From Geofilum rhodophaeum (GTDB lineage Bacteria; Bacteroidota; Bacteroidia; Bacteroidales; Marinilabiliaceae), in the NCBI RefSeq assembly GCF_002210225.1, contig NZ_MWUJ01000001.1, forward strand, positions 244,381 through 308,380: a stretch of 64,000 bases of DNA. Direction: 5' to 3'. A model generated the notes under the pieces. The model searched no databases, was not told the DNA's origin, and saw only the letters and a list, made by a program, of their open reading frames with translations. Positions 16,499 through 24,760 of the stretch are shown here, in pieces. Every line of letters begins with the position of its first letter. The stretch's first letter is position 1. The translations under genes were made by a program, and so were the position numbers.

Positions 16499-17062
16499 TT
16501 ACAATACTCGCTTTCCGGGAACCACTATGGCATCAAGCAATTCATCGTGAGCTTCTACCGGAACACTTTCTACCAATTGAAAACCGAAGCCCACGCCGAC
16601 CTTACGGGCATGGATGAGTCTGGGCAGCAAGCGGTCGTAATAAGCCTTACCGTGCCCCAGGCGATAACCCTCCCGGTCAAAAGCCACTCCCGGCACCAAT
16701 ACCAAATCAACCTTGGCATAATCCCTGAACGTCGCGCCATCAGGCTCCAAAATTCCATAGCGACTGCCGGTAACCAGGCGTTCTTCCCCTTCAAACAAAC
16801 GCAATTCCAAAACATCACCGGCCACAACCGGCAACACGAAGCGTTTATGGGACTGATACTTTAACATTAAGGCGCGCAAATCCACTTCTCCCTTCATGGG
16901 CCAATAAGCCATAACACAGCCGGCACTTTTAAAAAATTCGCTGTCCTCAATCTCCTGTACCACGCGTGCACTCTCCTCGGCCAACAAGGCCGGATCGGCA
17001 TTTGCTCGTCGTTCGGCCATGAGCCTACGCAGCTCTCTTTTCTTTGATTTAATGTTCATCAT
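16499..17062 (-). CDS. 5-formyltetrahydrofolate cyclo-ligase family protein
   Basis: A 187-residue cytoplasmic enzyme that converts 5-formyl-THF to 5,10-methenyl-THF using ATP. It has an N-terminal basic KxxxRRLMxERR region, MAYWPMKGEVD, LVPGVAFDREGYRLGHGKAYYDR (the nucleotide/Mg-binding loop), and a C-terminal VGFGFQLVESVPVEAHD. The start overlaps the stop of the upstream nitrilase gene by 4 bases (ATGATGA-type junction), so the two are translationally coupled. The second Met, at 17059, is an alternative start. Confidence 0.92.
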   Translation of the reverse strand: MMNIKSKKRELRRLMAERRANADPALLAEESARVVQEIEDSEFFKSAGCVMAYWPMKGEVDLRALMLKYQSHKRFVLPVVAGDVLELRLFEGEERLVTGSRYGILEPDGATFRDYAKVDLVLVPGVAFDREGYRLGHGKAYYDRLLPRLIHARKVGVGFGFQLVESVPVEAHDELLDAIVVPGKRVL

Positions 17063-17862
17063 TGTTCTCCAGACGCTTTAATTTCAATCCCATACACCGC
17101 TGTCCGCCGGTCTCCAAAAGCATCGTTCCTGCTTGTAATGGCCTTGTTTGTAGCGGCCTGCCAGTCAACCTCCGACACCAGCACCTCTTCCTGATCCGCA
17201 CTGCCCCGGAGCAAGGCCTCACCGGTGGGACTCACCAAAAGGGACTGACCGGTAAAATGCAGCTCCCCTTCGGACCCCACCCGATTACAGGTGGCGGTAA
17301 AAACACGATTGGTGAGCGCATAACCCGGCATAGCGGTCTGGCACCAGGGCAAAACAAGATTGGAAGGGTGAGCGATCAACTGAACACCTTTCAGGGCCAA
17401 CAGCCGCCATACCTCAGGAAACATCCAATCGAAACAGACCAACATGCCCAGTCGCCCCCACGGCGTATCAAAAACTGGCAGCCCCAGATTGCCCGGTGTA
17501 AAAAAATCCTGCTCATTTAAAAAGAGGTGCAATTTTCGGTACAATCCTTCCACTCCCGAAGGACTCAGCAAAACCGCACTGTTGTAGAGTACATCCCCAC
17601 TCCTCTCGTTAAATCCGGTTACCACCCAACTGCCACTGCTGCGCGCCCACTCCTGCAGGGCTTGCAAAAAAACACTGCCCTCCAGCGTTTCGGAGGATGC
17701 CAAAGCGGCCTCCCGGGAGCCAAAGGCGTAACCCGAAGAAGCCAGCTCAGGCAAAATCCACAAATCGGCTGGCGGTGCTTTTTGCAACAGCGCCAAAACG
17801 TGCGCGGTATTGGCGGCAACTTGCCCCAAACGAGGCTCCAACTGAATCATTCCCAAACGCAT
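17059..17862 (-). CDS. Carbon-nitrogen hydrolase (nitrilase superfamily, omega-amidase-like)
   Basis: A 267-residue cytoplasmic hydrolase with the Glu-Lys-Cys triad: Glu in LPELASSGY, Lys in YRKLHLF, and Cys in VCFDWMFPE. Length and motifs fit single-domain nitrilase-superfamily amidases such as YafV/omega-amidase, which hydrolyse alpha-ketoglutaramate or related amides; the exact substrate is uncertain. It is coupled to the downstream folate cyclo-ligase, and gldB lies 37 bases upstream in the same direction, so a three-gene transcript is likely. Confidence 0.88.
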   Translation of the reverse strand: MRLGMIQLEPRLGQVAANTAHVLALLQKAPPADLWILPELASSGYAFGSREAALASSETLEGSVFLQALQEWARSSGSWVVTGFNERSGDVLYNSAVLLSPSGVEGLYRKLHLFLNEQDFFTPGNLGLPVFDTPWGRLGMLVCFDWMFPEVWRLLALKGVQLIAHPSNLVLPWCQTAMPGYALTNRVFTATCNRVGSEGELHFTGQSLLVSPTGEALLRGSADQEEVLVSEVDWQAATNKAITSRNDAFGDRRTAVYGIEIKASGEQ

Positions 17863-17899
17863 ACAACAAGATGTTAAAATTCGAGGCCAAAGGGACGCA

Positions 17900-18907
17900 C
17901 TACGGACGATAACGCGCCGCTCTTAAAAATTCGTGTCCATTATTCATCCGCATCAACTCCTCCAGACTGGTTTCAGGGTAGCGCTTTAAATAAGCCTGGA
18001 CGATGCGATAACCCAGCCATACCCCGGTGCTTCCCGGCGATTCCTGACCGTAATAATACGTAAAAGGGCTCTTCCCGACATAGCGCTGAAGGGCCATCCG
18101 ATCCGTTGAAAACAAATGCTTTTGCTCCACCATGTACGACCACATATCCTTTTCATAAGCGTTTACCCAATCCACCTCCTTCGAACTGTAATCAAAGAGC
18201 GTGGAATCGGGAATATCCGGAATCATCTGACGAACAAAATGACGCAATTGGCCCTCATACACCATCTGATTAATCAAATCATCGATGCTGTCGTTGTACG
18301 CAAAACGATCCATGGCCAGGGCCATCATCACATCGGGAACCACCTTCTCGGGCGCATAGCGCTTGCGCAAATAAACCGGAATCGACAACCACTCATAAAA
18401 TACACAGTCGCGACCCAGATATTTTTCCACACTCACCGAAAGCCAGTCTGCATCCATCACAATCGATTGATTGAAACCACTCAGGTGCAGGTACACATCG
18501 GGCACAGACGCTTCAGGAAAATAGTATTTGTAATACTTAAAGGCCTGCTCCAGGTCCTGGCGCAACCATTCTTCCCGGCCAAAGACCAACTCCACACTGT
18601 CCAGCACCTCCTGATTGGGTTCGTAGGACAGAAAAAAGCGCAAGTCGTCGGCAAATTCAGGCTCCCCGGGAGCACTTCCCCCAATCACACCTACACTGTA
18701 GGCTTCCAAATAGCTGCCGTAACGCTCCTTCAGCTCAGGAAGTGCGGCCTCGAGACTATCCGGGGAAAGGGCAAACAACTCCCGGTAAAAGGGCACCAAT
18801 TCAAAATCTACCTTCACATGGCGCACATCCGGGGCCTTTGGGCCACGGTTGCAGGCGCCCAGCACCAAAATAAACACCAACACCCCAACTGTTCTGTTCC
18901 ACATCAT
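17900..18907 (-). CDS. gldB: Gliding motility lipoprotein GldB
   Basis: A 335-residue lipoprotein. The start at ATG 18907 gives MMWNRTVGVLVFILVLGAC, a clean signal with lipobox LGAC (Cys19). The body has the conserved blocks known for GldB: the FLSYEPN and FYYxxxFPEA-like segments, YLHLSGFNQSIVMD, IPVYLRKRYAPEKVVPDVM, and the C-terminal GSTGVWLGYRIVQAYL. GldB is needed for gliding in Flavobacterium johnsoniae, but its mechanism is not settled. The fold resembles HExxH-type proteases of the DUF2268 group without an obvious HExxH here. No gldC lies beside it; nadE is two genes away on the other strand. Confidence 0.85.
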   Translation of the reverse strand: MMWNRTVGVLVFILVLGACNRGPKAPDVRHVKVDFELVPFYRELFALSPDSLEAALPELKERYGSYLEAYSVGVIGGSAPGEPEFADDLRFFLSYEPNQEVLDSVELVFGREEWLRQDLEQAFKYYKYYFPEASVPDVYLHLSGFNQSIVMDADWLSVSVEKYLGRDCVFYEWLSIPVYLRKRYAPEKVVPDVMMALAMDRFAYNDSIDDLINQMVYEGQLRHFVRQMIPDIPDSTLFDYSSKEVDWVNAYEKDMWSYMVEQKHLFSTDRMALQRYVGKSPFTYYYGQESPGSTGVWLGYRIVQAYLKRYPETSLEELMRMNNGHEFLRAARYRP

Positions 18908-18996
18908 TCGTTCAATTTTATAAGACGAATTTACAAAGGCCGGACCATAAAGCACAATATTTCCCAACAAAACAGGCAAAAAAGCACGCTTTTCCT

Positions 18997-19004
18997 TAAG
19001 TTTG
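18997..19004 (+). promoter_or_regulatory. -7 element for outer-membrane barrel gene
   Basis: TAAGTTTG matches TAnnTTTG and lies 46 bases before the start codon. No good TTG is found at -33. Confidence 0.5.
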
Positions 19005-19050
19005 CACAAATTTTGCTGACACAACATCGTAACCACCTAAAAGAAAACAC

Positions 19051-19677
19051 ATGAACAGAGTCGTTTTATTAGTGCTTTTCGCAGCAAGCGTTCTTATACA
19101 ACCAACGCAGGCCCAGCAGGCCGGAGACACCCGCTTCTCCTTTGTCCTTGCCCCTCAATTGTCCTGGGTCAAGTCTGACCACGACAATATCGACAACAAA
19201 AGTTCCGATTTCGGCTATAACTTTGGGGTGGTCATCGACCGCTTTTTTGGCAACAATTATGCCTTCAGCACGGGTTTAACGATCAATACCACCGGCGGCA
19301 AACTGGCTTATCCGTCGGTAGACCAACTGGCCGCCTACAACCGGACTTACAAGCTCAAATACATTGAGGTACCACTGGGACTCAAACTGCGGTCGGAGGA
19401 CCTGCACCGGGCCAACATTTACGGTCGCTTTGGCCTCTCTCCGCAAATCAACATCCAGGCACGTGACGGCAACGACAAAAACATCAGCAAAGAAGTCCGA
19501 CTGTTCGACCTGGGCTACCACCTGGGCGGTGGCGTAGAATACTCCCTGGGCGGACGCAATGCGCTCATGCTCGGTCTGCTCTTCACCAATGGGTTCAGCG
19601 ATATAACCAAGCATCCCGACTTCGATGACAAGAGTATTCTGAATCGCCTGGTTTTTGAATTCGGTTTTATTTTTTAA
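19051..19677 (+). CDS. PorT-family outer-membrane beta-barrel protein
   Basis: A 208-residue exported protein. The signal peptide ends around QPTQAQQA. It is followed by alternating beta strands ending in an aromatic-terminated strand (LVFEFGFIF), typical of an eight-stranded outer-membrane barrel of the PorT/outer membrane beta-barrel (OMP_b-brl_2) family. PorT is a type IX secretion component, but many paralogues exist, so a T9SS role is only possible. nadE starts 22 bases downstream and probably shares its transcript. Confidence 0.8.
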   Translation: MNRVVLLVLFAASVLIQPTQAQQAGDTRFSFVLAPQLSWVKSDHDNIDNKSSDFGYNFGVVIDRFFGNNYAFSTGLTINTTGGKLAYPSVDQLAAYNRTYKLKYIEVPLGLKLRSEDLHRANIYGRFGLSPQINIQARDGNDKNISKEVRLFDLGYHLGGGVEYSLGGRNALMLGLLFTNGFSDITKHPDFDDKSILNRLVFEFGFIF

Positions 19678-19699
19678 TTCGCGCTAGCACCCTTCTGGT

Positions 19700-21376
19700 A
19701 TGCAGGAAGACCTCAACATAGCACTGGCCCAACTCAACTTTAAGGTGGGTGATTTTGAACAAAACGCAAGCAAAATTAAAGCAGCCATCCAAGATGCTCA
19801 GGAAAAGGGGGCCGACCTGGTGGTCTTTTCGGAGCTGGCCATTTGTGGCTATCCGCCTTTGGATTTACTGACCCGCGAAGATTTTTCCCTCCGGGCTGTT
19901 GCCGCTTTGGAAGACCTGGCCGCTTGCTGTACCCATACGGCCGCGCTGGTGGGCGGTCCCAGTCTCAACCCCGATGCCAAAGGCAAGCCCCTGCTCAACA
20001 GCGCCTGGTTCCTTTACCAGGGAAAAGCCACAGCTGTAGCCCACAAGACCCTCCTCCCGACCTACGATGTTTTCGACGAATACCGCTACTTTCAACCCAA
20101 CCATGCCTTTCAGGTACTGTCCTTTAAAGGCAAGCGACTGGCCATAACCATTTGTGAGGACATCTGGGACGACAGACCGGTAGAAAGGGTCTTCGACCGC
20201 AATCACCTCTACACCTTGTCGCCCCTGCAAAAACTGGCGGCCTTAAAACCCGACCTGGTCATTAACATAGCGGCATCCCCCTTTTCATACCACCAACACG
20301 AAATTCGCAAACAAGTCGTTTGCAAAAAAGCTGCCCAATACCGCCTGCCACTCTATTACGTGAACCAGACCGGCGCCAACACCGAACTGATTTTCGACGG
20401 AGGCTCTATGCACATCAGCAAGGAAGGGGAAGTGCTGCACCGCATGCCTTTTTTTGAGGAGGGGCTTTATTTCTGTAAGGAACAAGTCCCTGAAAACGCA
20501 GCGGCACCCGCGACAGACCTTAAAGACTACCCGCCACACATCCCTCTGATTCATCAGGCCCTCGTTACCGGAATCCGAGATTACTTTCACAAATCGGGTT
20601 TAAAGAAGGCCGTACTGGGCCTGTCGGGTGGACTCGACTCGGCGCTTACTGCTGCCTTGGCTGTGGAAGCCCTGGGCGCTGAAAACGTGCACGGCATTTT
20701 GATGCCCTCTCAATACTCCAGCGACCACAGTATTAAGGACGCAGAGGATTTGGCAGCCAACCTGGGCATCGACAGCACCACCCTGCCCATTAAAGACATC
20801 TACCAAAGCTTTGAAGCGGAACTGCAAAAATCTTTTGAAGGGCGCCGGCCCGATGTTACTGAAGAAAACATCCAGGCCCGCATACGTGGAACGCTCCTGA
20901 TGGCCTGGTCCAACAAATTCGGCCACATCCTGCTCAACACCTCCAACAAAAGTGAGGCTGCCGTAGGTTACGGCACGCTTTATGGGGATATGAACGGGGG
21001 ACTGAGTGTGCTGGGCGATGTATACAAAACCGATGCCTTTGCCCTGGCCCGCTACCTCAACCGCGAAAACATCCTGATTCCGGTCAACACCCTGGAAAAA
21101 CCACCATCTGCTGAACTCCGGCCCGACCAAAAGGACTCCGATTCGCTGCCCGACTACGCACTGCTGGATGCCATACTTTTCCGCTACATTGAACAGAACA
21201 AAAGCGCGGAAGAGATTATGGGGGAGGGTTACGATGCAGGCACCACCGAGCGGGTGCTGCAAATGGTCAACCGAAACGAGCACAAACGTTTTCAGGCTCC
21301 CCCCATTCTCAGAGTATCGGGCAAAGCCTTTGGTTTGGGCAGGCGGATGCCTCTGGTAGCCCGGCACCAGCCGTAA
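19700..21376 (+). CDS. nadE: Glutamine-dependent NAD+ synthetase
   Basis: Makes NAD+ from nicotinate adenine dinucleotide with ATP and glutamine. The 558-residue protein has an N-terminal nitrilase-type glutaminase domain (about 1-270) with Glu45 in FSELAICGYPP, Lys in HKTLLPTYDVFDE, and Cys in ITICEDIWDD. The C-terminal synthetase domain (about 285-558) has the ATP pyrophosphatase loop LSGGLDSA at about 307 and the segment NTSNKSEAAVGYGTLYGD. The two domains together allow glutamine instead of free ammonia as nitrogen source. Confidence 0.95.
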   Translation: MQEDLNIALAQLNFKVGDFEQNASKIKAAIQDAQEKGADLVVFSELAICGYPPLDLLTREDFSLRAVAALEDLAACCTHTAALVGGPSLNPDAKGKPLLNSAWFLYQGKATAVAHKTLLPTYDVFDEYRYFQPNHAFQVLSFKGKRLAITICEDIWDDRPVERVFDRNHLYTLSPLQKLAALKPDLVINIAASPFSYHQHEIRKQVVCKKAAQYRLPLYYVNQTGANTELIFDGGSMHISKEGEVLHRMPFFEEGLYFCKEQVPENAAAPATDLKDYPPHIPLIHQALVTGIRDYFHKSGLKKAVLGLSGGLDSALTAALAVEALGAENVHGILMPSQYSSDHSIKDAEDLAANLGIDSTTLPIKDIYQSFEAELQKSFEGRRPDVTEENIQARIRGTLLMAWSNKFGHILLNTSNKSEAAVGYGTLYGDMNGGLSVLGDVYKTDAFALARYLNRENILIPVNTLEKPPSAELRPDQKDSDSLPDYALLDAILFRYIEQNKSAEEIMGEGYDAGTTERVLQMVNRNEHKRFQAPPILRVSGKAFGLGRRMPLVARHQP

Positions 21377-21413
21377 TATTTCGTTTTTTTTAACGACCAA
21401 CCGTTTTTTTTTG

Positions 21414-21421
21414 TAATTTTG
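21414..21421 (+). promoter_or_regulatory. -7 element for Crp/Fnr regulator gene
   Basis: TAATTTTG matches TAnnTTTG. It covers the possible TTG start at 21419, which argues for the downstream ATG at 21461. No clear -33 TTG. Confidence 0.55.
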
Positions 21422-21422
21422 G

Positions 21423-21448
21423 GTGTTTTAGAACAGTGTTTTAGAACA
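21423..21448 (+). repeat. Perfect 13-bp tandem repeat in Crp/Fnr gene leader
   Basis: GTGTTTTAGAACA occurs twice back to back with no mismatch, immediately after the -7 element and before the start codon. The position overlaps the expected transcription start, so it could be an operator or an mRNA-level signal. Confidence 0.75.
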
Positions 21449-21460
21449 CGACGAAAAAAT

Positions 21461-22168
21461 ATGGCTGGACAAAAGAAAACACAGGTCACCGAACCTACCA
21501 TTAAGGATTTCTCAATAGTTTACAGTGTATTGAGTGCCGAGGAGCGGGACTTTTTAGACAAGAACCACACCGTTCTCAAATACCGTAAAAACCAGATTAT
21601 TTATCAGGAAGGGGAGATTCCCACCGGCTTACTCTGTCTGGGCGCCGGCAAAGTCAAAGTTTTTACCGAAGGAATTGGTGGTCGCGACCAGATAGTCCGA
21701 CTGGCCAAAGCGCCCGATTTTATTGGCTACAGGGCCTTGTTTGCCGAAGGGCCCCACATCGCCTCGGCGGTTGTTATTGAACCCTGTGTCATCTTCCACA
21801 TCAGCAAAGACGTCATTTACCAACTCCTGTTGCGCAACAACCGGCTTTGTATGAACATCATCAAATCCTTTGCCTCAGAATTGGGTTTCACGCGCTTTCG
21901 TACAGTCACACTCACCCAAAAACACATCCGGGGACGCCTGGCCGAAAGCCTCATTTTGCTGCGCGACATTTATGGCTTCGAAGGCGACGGGCAGACCCTC
22001 AACATCCATCTTTCGCGGGAGGATTTGGCCAACTTTTCCAACATGACCACCTCCAACGCCATCCGAACCCTCACCACCTTCACCAAGGAAGGACTCATTG
22101 CCGTGGATGGACGAACCATCAAAATCCTGGACGAAGAAAACCTCGACCGCATTTCACGGCTGGGCTAG
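21461..22168 (+). CDS. Crp/Fnr family transcriptional regulator
   Basis: A 235-residue regulator. It has a cyclic-nucleotide-binding-type beta-barrel at about 20-140, including IYQEGEIPTGLLCLGAGKVKV, a long dimerisation helix, and a winged-helix HTH at about 175-215 with LSREDLANFSNMTTSNAIRT. The FNR-type N-terminal cysteine cluster is absent, so it is not a classic oxygen sensor; no strict cAMP-binding RxxSA-type motif is seen either, leaving the signal unknown. The ATG at 21461 is selected because the earlier candidate falls in the -7 element. It may regulate itself through the 13-bp repeat in its leader. Confidence 0.88.
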   Translation: MAGQKKTQVTEPTIKDFSIVYSVLSAEERDFLDKNHTVLKYRKNQIIYQEGEIPTGLLCLGAGKVKVFTEGIGGRDQIVRLAKAPDFIGYRALFAEGPHIASAVVIEPCVIFHISKDVIYQLLLRNNRLCMNIIKSFASELGFTRFRTVTLTQKHIRGRLAESLILLRDIYGFEGDGQTLNIHLSREDLANFSNMTTSNAIRTLTTFTKEGLIAVDGRTIKILDEENLDRISRLG

Positions 22169-22197
22169 GGCACGCACCGCCCTAAAAAACCGGACAG

Positions 22198-24645
22198 CTA
22201 TTCCTTAAAATAAACACGCTTTACCCGGCGACTGATTCCGGTGAGTATCTCATAAGGAATGGTTCCGAGCAACTCAGCCACCTCCGATACCGAGGGCTCC
22301 TCGCCAAAGACCACCACCTCATCGCCCTCCTTTACAGAAAGGCGGCTTACATCCACCATGCACATATCCATGCAAATGTTGCCAACTATGGGCACCATTT
22401 GCCCACCAATGTTTACCCCGCCCCTTCCATTGCTGAGCCCGCGGCTGAGGCCATCGGCATAACCGATGGGCAATACCGCTATGCGACTGCCCTCGGGCAA
22501 CACGCCCCGCCGGCCATAGCCAATGGTAGCGCCCGCCTTCACCGTTTTAATCTGCGAGATGTAGGTCTTCAGTGTAGCGACCGTTTGCAAAGCGCCATCC
22601 GACGCTGCGCCAATACCGTAAAGCCCGATGCCCAAACGCACCATGTCGAATTGAAACTGAGGGAAGCGTTCCACCCCGGCCGAGTTGAGCAAATGACGTA
22701 GAAAAGGGACCTCCAATCCCCCCTGCAATTGGGCACAGAAACGCTGAAACACGGCGGCCTGCTCCCGGGTAAAGGCATCGTGGCGCGCCTCATCACTGCC
22801 GGCCAAATGAGAAAACACCGAAGCTACCTGCAATTGCGGCATTCGCCGCAAGTGCGCAAGCAGCTGCTCTGCCTCCTCCTCAAAAAAACCCAGGCGATAC
22901 ATCCCCGAGTCCACCTTCAGGTGAATGCGGCTGAAATCGGTTCCCTCCTGAACTACCATTCGGTTCCAGGCCTCCAACATTCGAAAACTGTAGATTTCGG
23001 GTTCCAGACCATGCGCCAGCATTTGGGGAAAACTCTTTTCCTCGGGATTCATAACCACAATGGGCAAAGAAATGCCGGCCTGTCGCAACTCTACCCCTTC
23101 GTCGGCAAAAGCCACCCCAAGGTAATCTACCTTATGGTGTTGCAAAACCGAAGCAATTTCAAACAAGCCACTCCCATAACCGAAAGCTTTTACCATAGCC
23201 AGGGTTTTAACGCCGGGCTGCAGCTTCGAGCGAAACACATTAAAATTATGCACCAGCGCGTCCAGGTTGATTTCCATAATGGTATTGTGCTGCTTACGCT
23301 CCAGCCGCTCTACCAGTCGCTCAAACTGAAAAGCACGCGCACCCTTAATCAATATCGCCTCCTGCCTGAATTCCAGCTGTGAAAAAGTCTTCAGAAGCGC
23401 CTCCGTAGTATCGAAAAACAAGGCCCCTGACTCAAAAAATGAAGCATAACGCCCCAGCACCTCACCCACCCCAATAAAGCGCTCTATTCCCCGGTCCCCA
23501 ATCATTTTTGCCACGCGGGGATACAAGTCCTCATCGGAGATGCCGGTCTGAAAAAGATCAGACAAGATTAGGCAACGCCGGGTGGGCTGTACCTGTTCCA
23601 AAAAGCCCAGGGCCGTTTCCAGAGAGGTCAAATCCGAATTGTAACTGTCGTTAATGAGCGTACACCCACTGACCCCCTCCTTCTGCTCCATGCGCATGGC
23701 CACAGCCTGTAAGCGCCCTAAGAGGGGAGACAAGTCGGCAAAAGAATAGCCTTTGTACAAAAGCACCAAAATAACCGGAAGTACATTCTCCAGCGAAATG
23801 GCGTCCCTAAAGGGCAGGAAACAGCTGAAAGGCTGCCCCTTCCACTCCAGACTAAGTCTTTGCCCCTGCGGCTCAGCAGCGGCCTCCAGCAAGCGGAGAT
23901 CGGCCTGCTCACAACGTCCCCAGGACAACAAATGCTTATCGCCAAAACGCGCCTGCACTTTGTGGCGTACCAGTTCGTGATCGCAGCCGTAAAAAATTAA
24001 GGAGCAGGCAGTAAACAGCTTCAGCTTCTCATCCAGCTTCTCCTCCTCCGAAGCAAAATACTCCTGGTGGGCTGCCCCGATATTCGTCAACAAACCCCAA
24101 TCCGGCTGAATCATCTCCCGCAAGCGTTCCATTTCACCGGGACGACTGATGCCTGCTTCAAATATCCCAAGTTGATCCTCTTCTTTCAAATGCCAGAGAC
24201 TAAGCGGCACGCCCAACTGACTGTTGTAACTGCGGGGCGACCGGCAAACCCTTTCCGCTAGCCCCAGGGTCTGACCCAGCCATTCCTTTACAATAGTCTT
24301 TCCATTGCTGCCGGTAAGAGCCATAATGGGGAAATGGAAACGGCGACGATGCTCCCTGCCCAGGGCCTGCAGGGCTGCAAGCACCTCAGGCACCACAACA
24401 AAGCGGGCGCCGGAAAGCGAAGGCAAAGACTTACCTTCAGCCACCACAAAATGACGAATTCCCTTTTCCCAGGCCGACTGCAAATAACGGTGTCCGTCCT
24501 TAAGGCCATCCGACAAGGCAAAAAAGACCGCATCGCCTCCCTCTACCACCAGGCGGGTGTCAAAGACCAGGCGACGTACCACTTGCTTTCCATCTCCCAG
24601 CAAACGGCCTCCGCTTAAGCGGGCAATATCTTCAAAGACATACAT
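22198..24645 (-). CDS. murF-alr: Bifunctional MurF-Alr: UDP-MurNAc-tripeptide D-Ala-D-Ala ligase / alanine racemase
   Basis: An 815-residue fusion. The MurF half (about 1-430) adds D-Ala-D-Ala to UDP-MurNAc-tripeptide, with the ATP loop GSNGKT at 112-117 and a central NDSYNSDLTSLE substrate segment. The alanine racemase half (about 445-815) makes D-alanine, with the PLP lysine in VKAFGYGSG (about 484) and the later GYADGLSRG and NICMDMCMVD segments. The start at ATG 24645 gives MYVFEDIARLSGGR; the upstream extension is not conserved-looking. This fusion is known in Bacteroidetes and puts D-Ala supply and use in one protein. Divergent from the gene at 24761 across a palindromic promoter. Confidence 0.93.
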   Translation of the reverse strand: MYVFEDIARLSGGRLLGDGKQVVRRLVFDTRLVVEGGDAVFFALSDGLKDGHRYLQSAWEKGIRHFVVAEGKSLPSLSGARFVVVPEVLAALQALGREHRRRFHFPIMALTGSNGKTIVKEWLGQTLGLAERVCRSPRSYNSQLGVPLSLWHLKEEDQLGIFEAGISRPGEMERLREMIQPDWGLLTNIGAAHQEYFASEEEKLDEKLKLFTACSLIFYGCDHELVRHKVQARFGDKHLLSWGRCEQADLRLLEAAAEPQGQRLSLEWKGQPFSCFLPFRDAISLENVLPVILVLLYKGYSFADLSPLLGRLQAVAMRMEQKEGVSGCTLINDSYNSDLTSLETALGFLEQVQPTRRCLILSDLFQTGISDEDLYPRVAKMIGDRGIERFIGVGEVLGRYASFFESGALFFDTTEALLKTFSQLEFRQEAILIKGARAFQFERLVERLERKQHNTIMEINLDALVHNFNVFRSKLQPGVKTLAMVKAFGYGSGLFEIASVLQHHKVDYLGVAFADEGVELRQAGISLPIVVMNPEEKSFPQMLAHGLEPEIYSFRMLEAWNRMVVQEGTDFSRIHLKVDSGMYRLGFFEEEAEQLLAHLRRMPQLQVASVFSHLAGSDEARHDAFTREQAAVFQRFCAQLQGGLEVPFLRHLLNSAGVERFPQFQFDMVRLGIGLYGIGAASDGALQTVATLKTYISQIKTVKAGATIGYGRRGVLPEGSRIAVLPIGYADGLSRGLSNGRGGVNIGGQMVPIVGNICMDMCMVDVSRLSVKEGDEVVVFGEEPSVSEVAELLGTIPYEILTGISRRVKRVYFKE

Positions 24646-24718
24646 AAGGACGGGTTTTGCACCATTGAAATTACAGACATTTGTAGACACAACTGCCCGA
24701 TTGTTTCCAAGCAATCAC

Positions 24719-24734
24719 TACCTTTGCAAAGGTA
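24719..24734. promoter_or_regulatory. Fully symmetric divergent -7 element
   Basis: TACCTTTGCAAAGGTA is a perfect 16-bp palindrome that reads TACCTTTG (TAnnTTTG) on both strands. It sits between the divergent murF-alr and the gene at 24761. Neither strand has a TTG at the standard spacing, so strength is uncertain. Confidence 0.6.
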
Positions 24735-24760
24735 AATAAAAAGCTTGCAAATCGATTATT

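Noticed and set aside
22206-22226. Possible terminator between the Crp/Fnr gene and murF-alr, from the TAGGGC/GCCCTA pair at 22166-22184
   Set aside because: The 6-bp stem is followed by A residues rather than a T run on the plus strand and by no T run on the minus strand, so it does not fit a rho-independent terminator.
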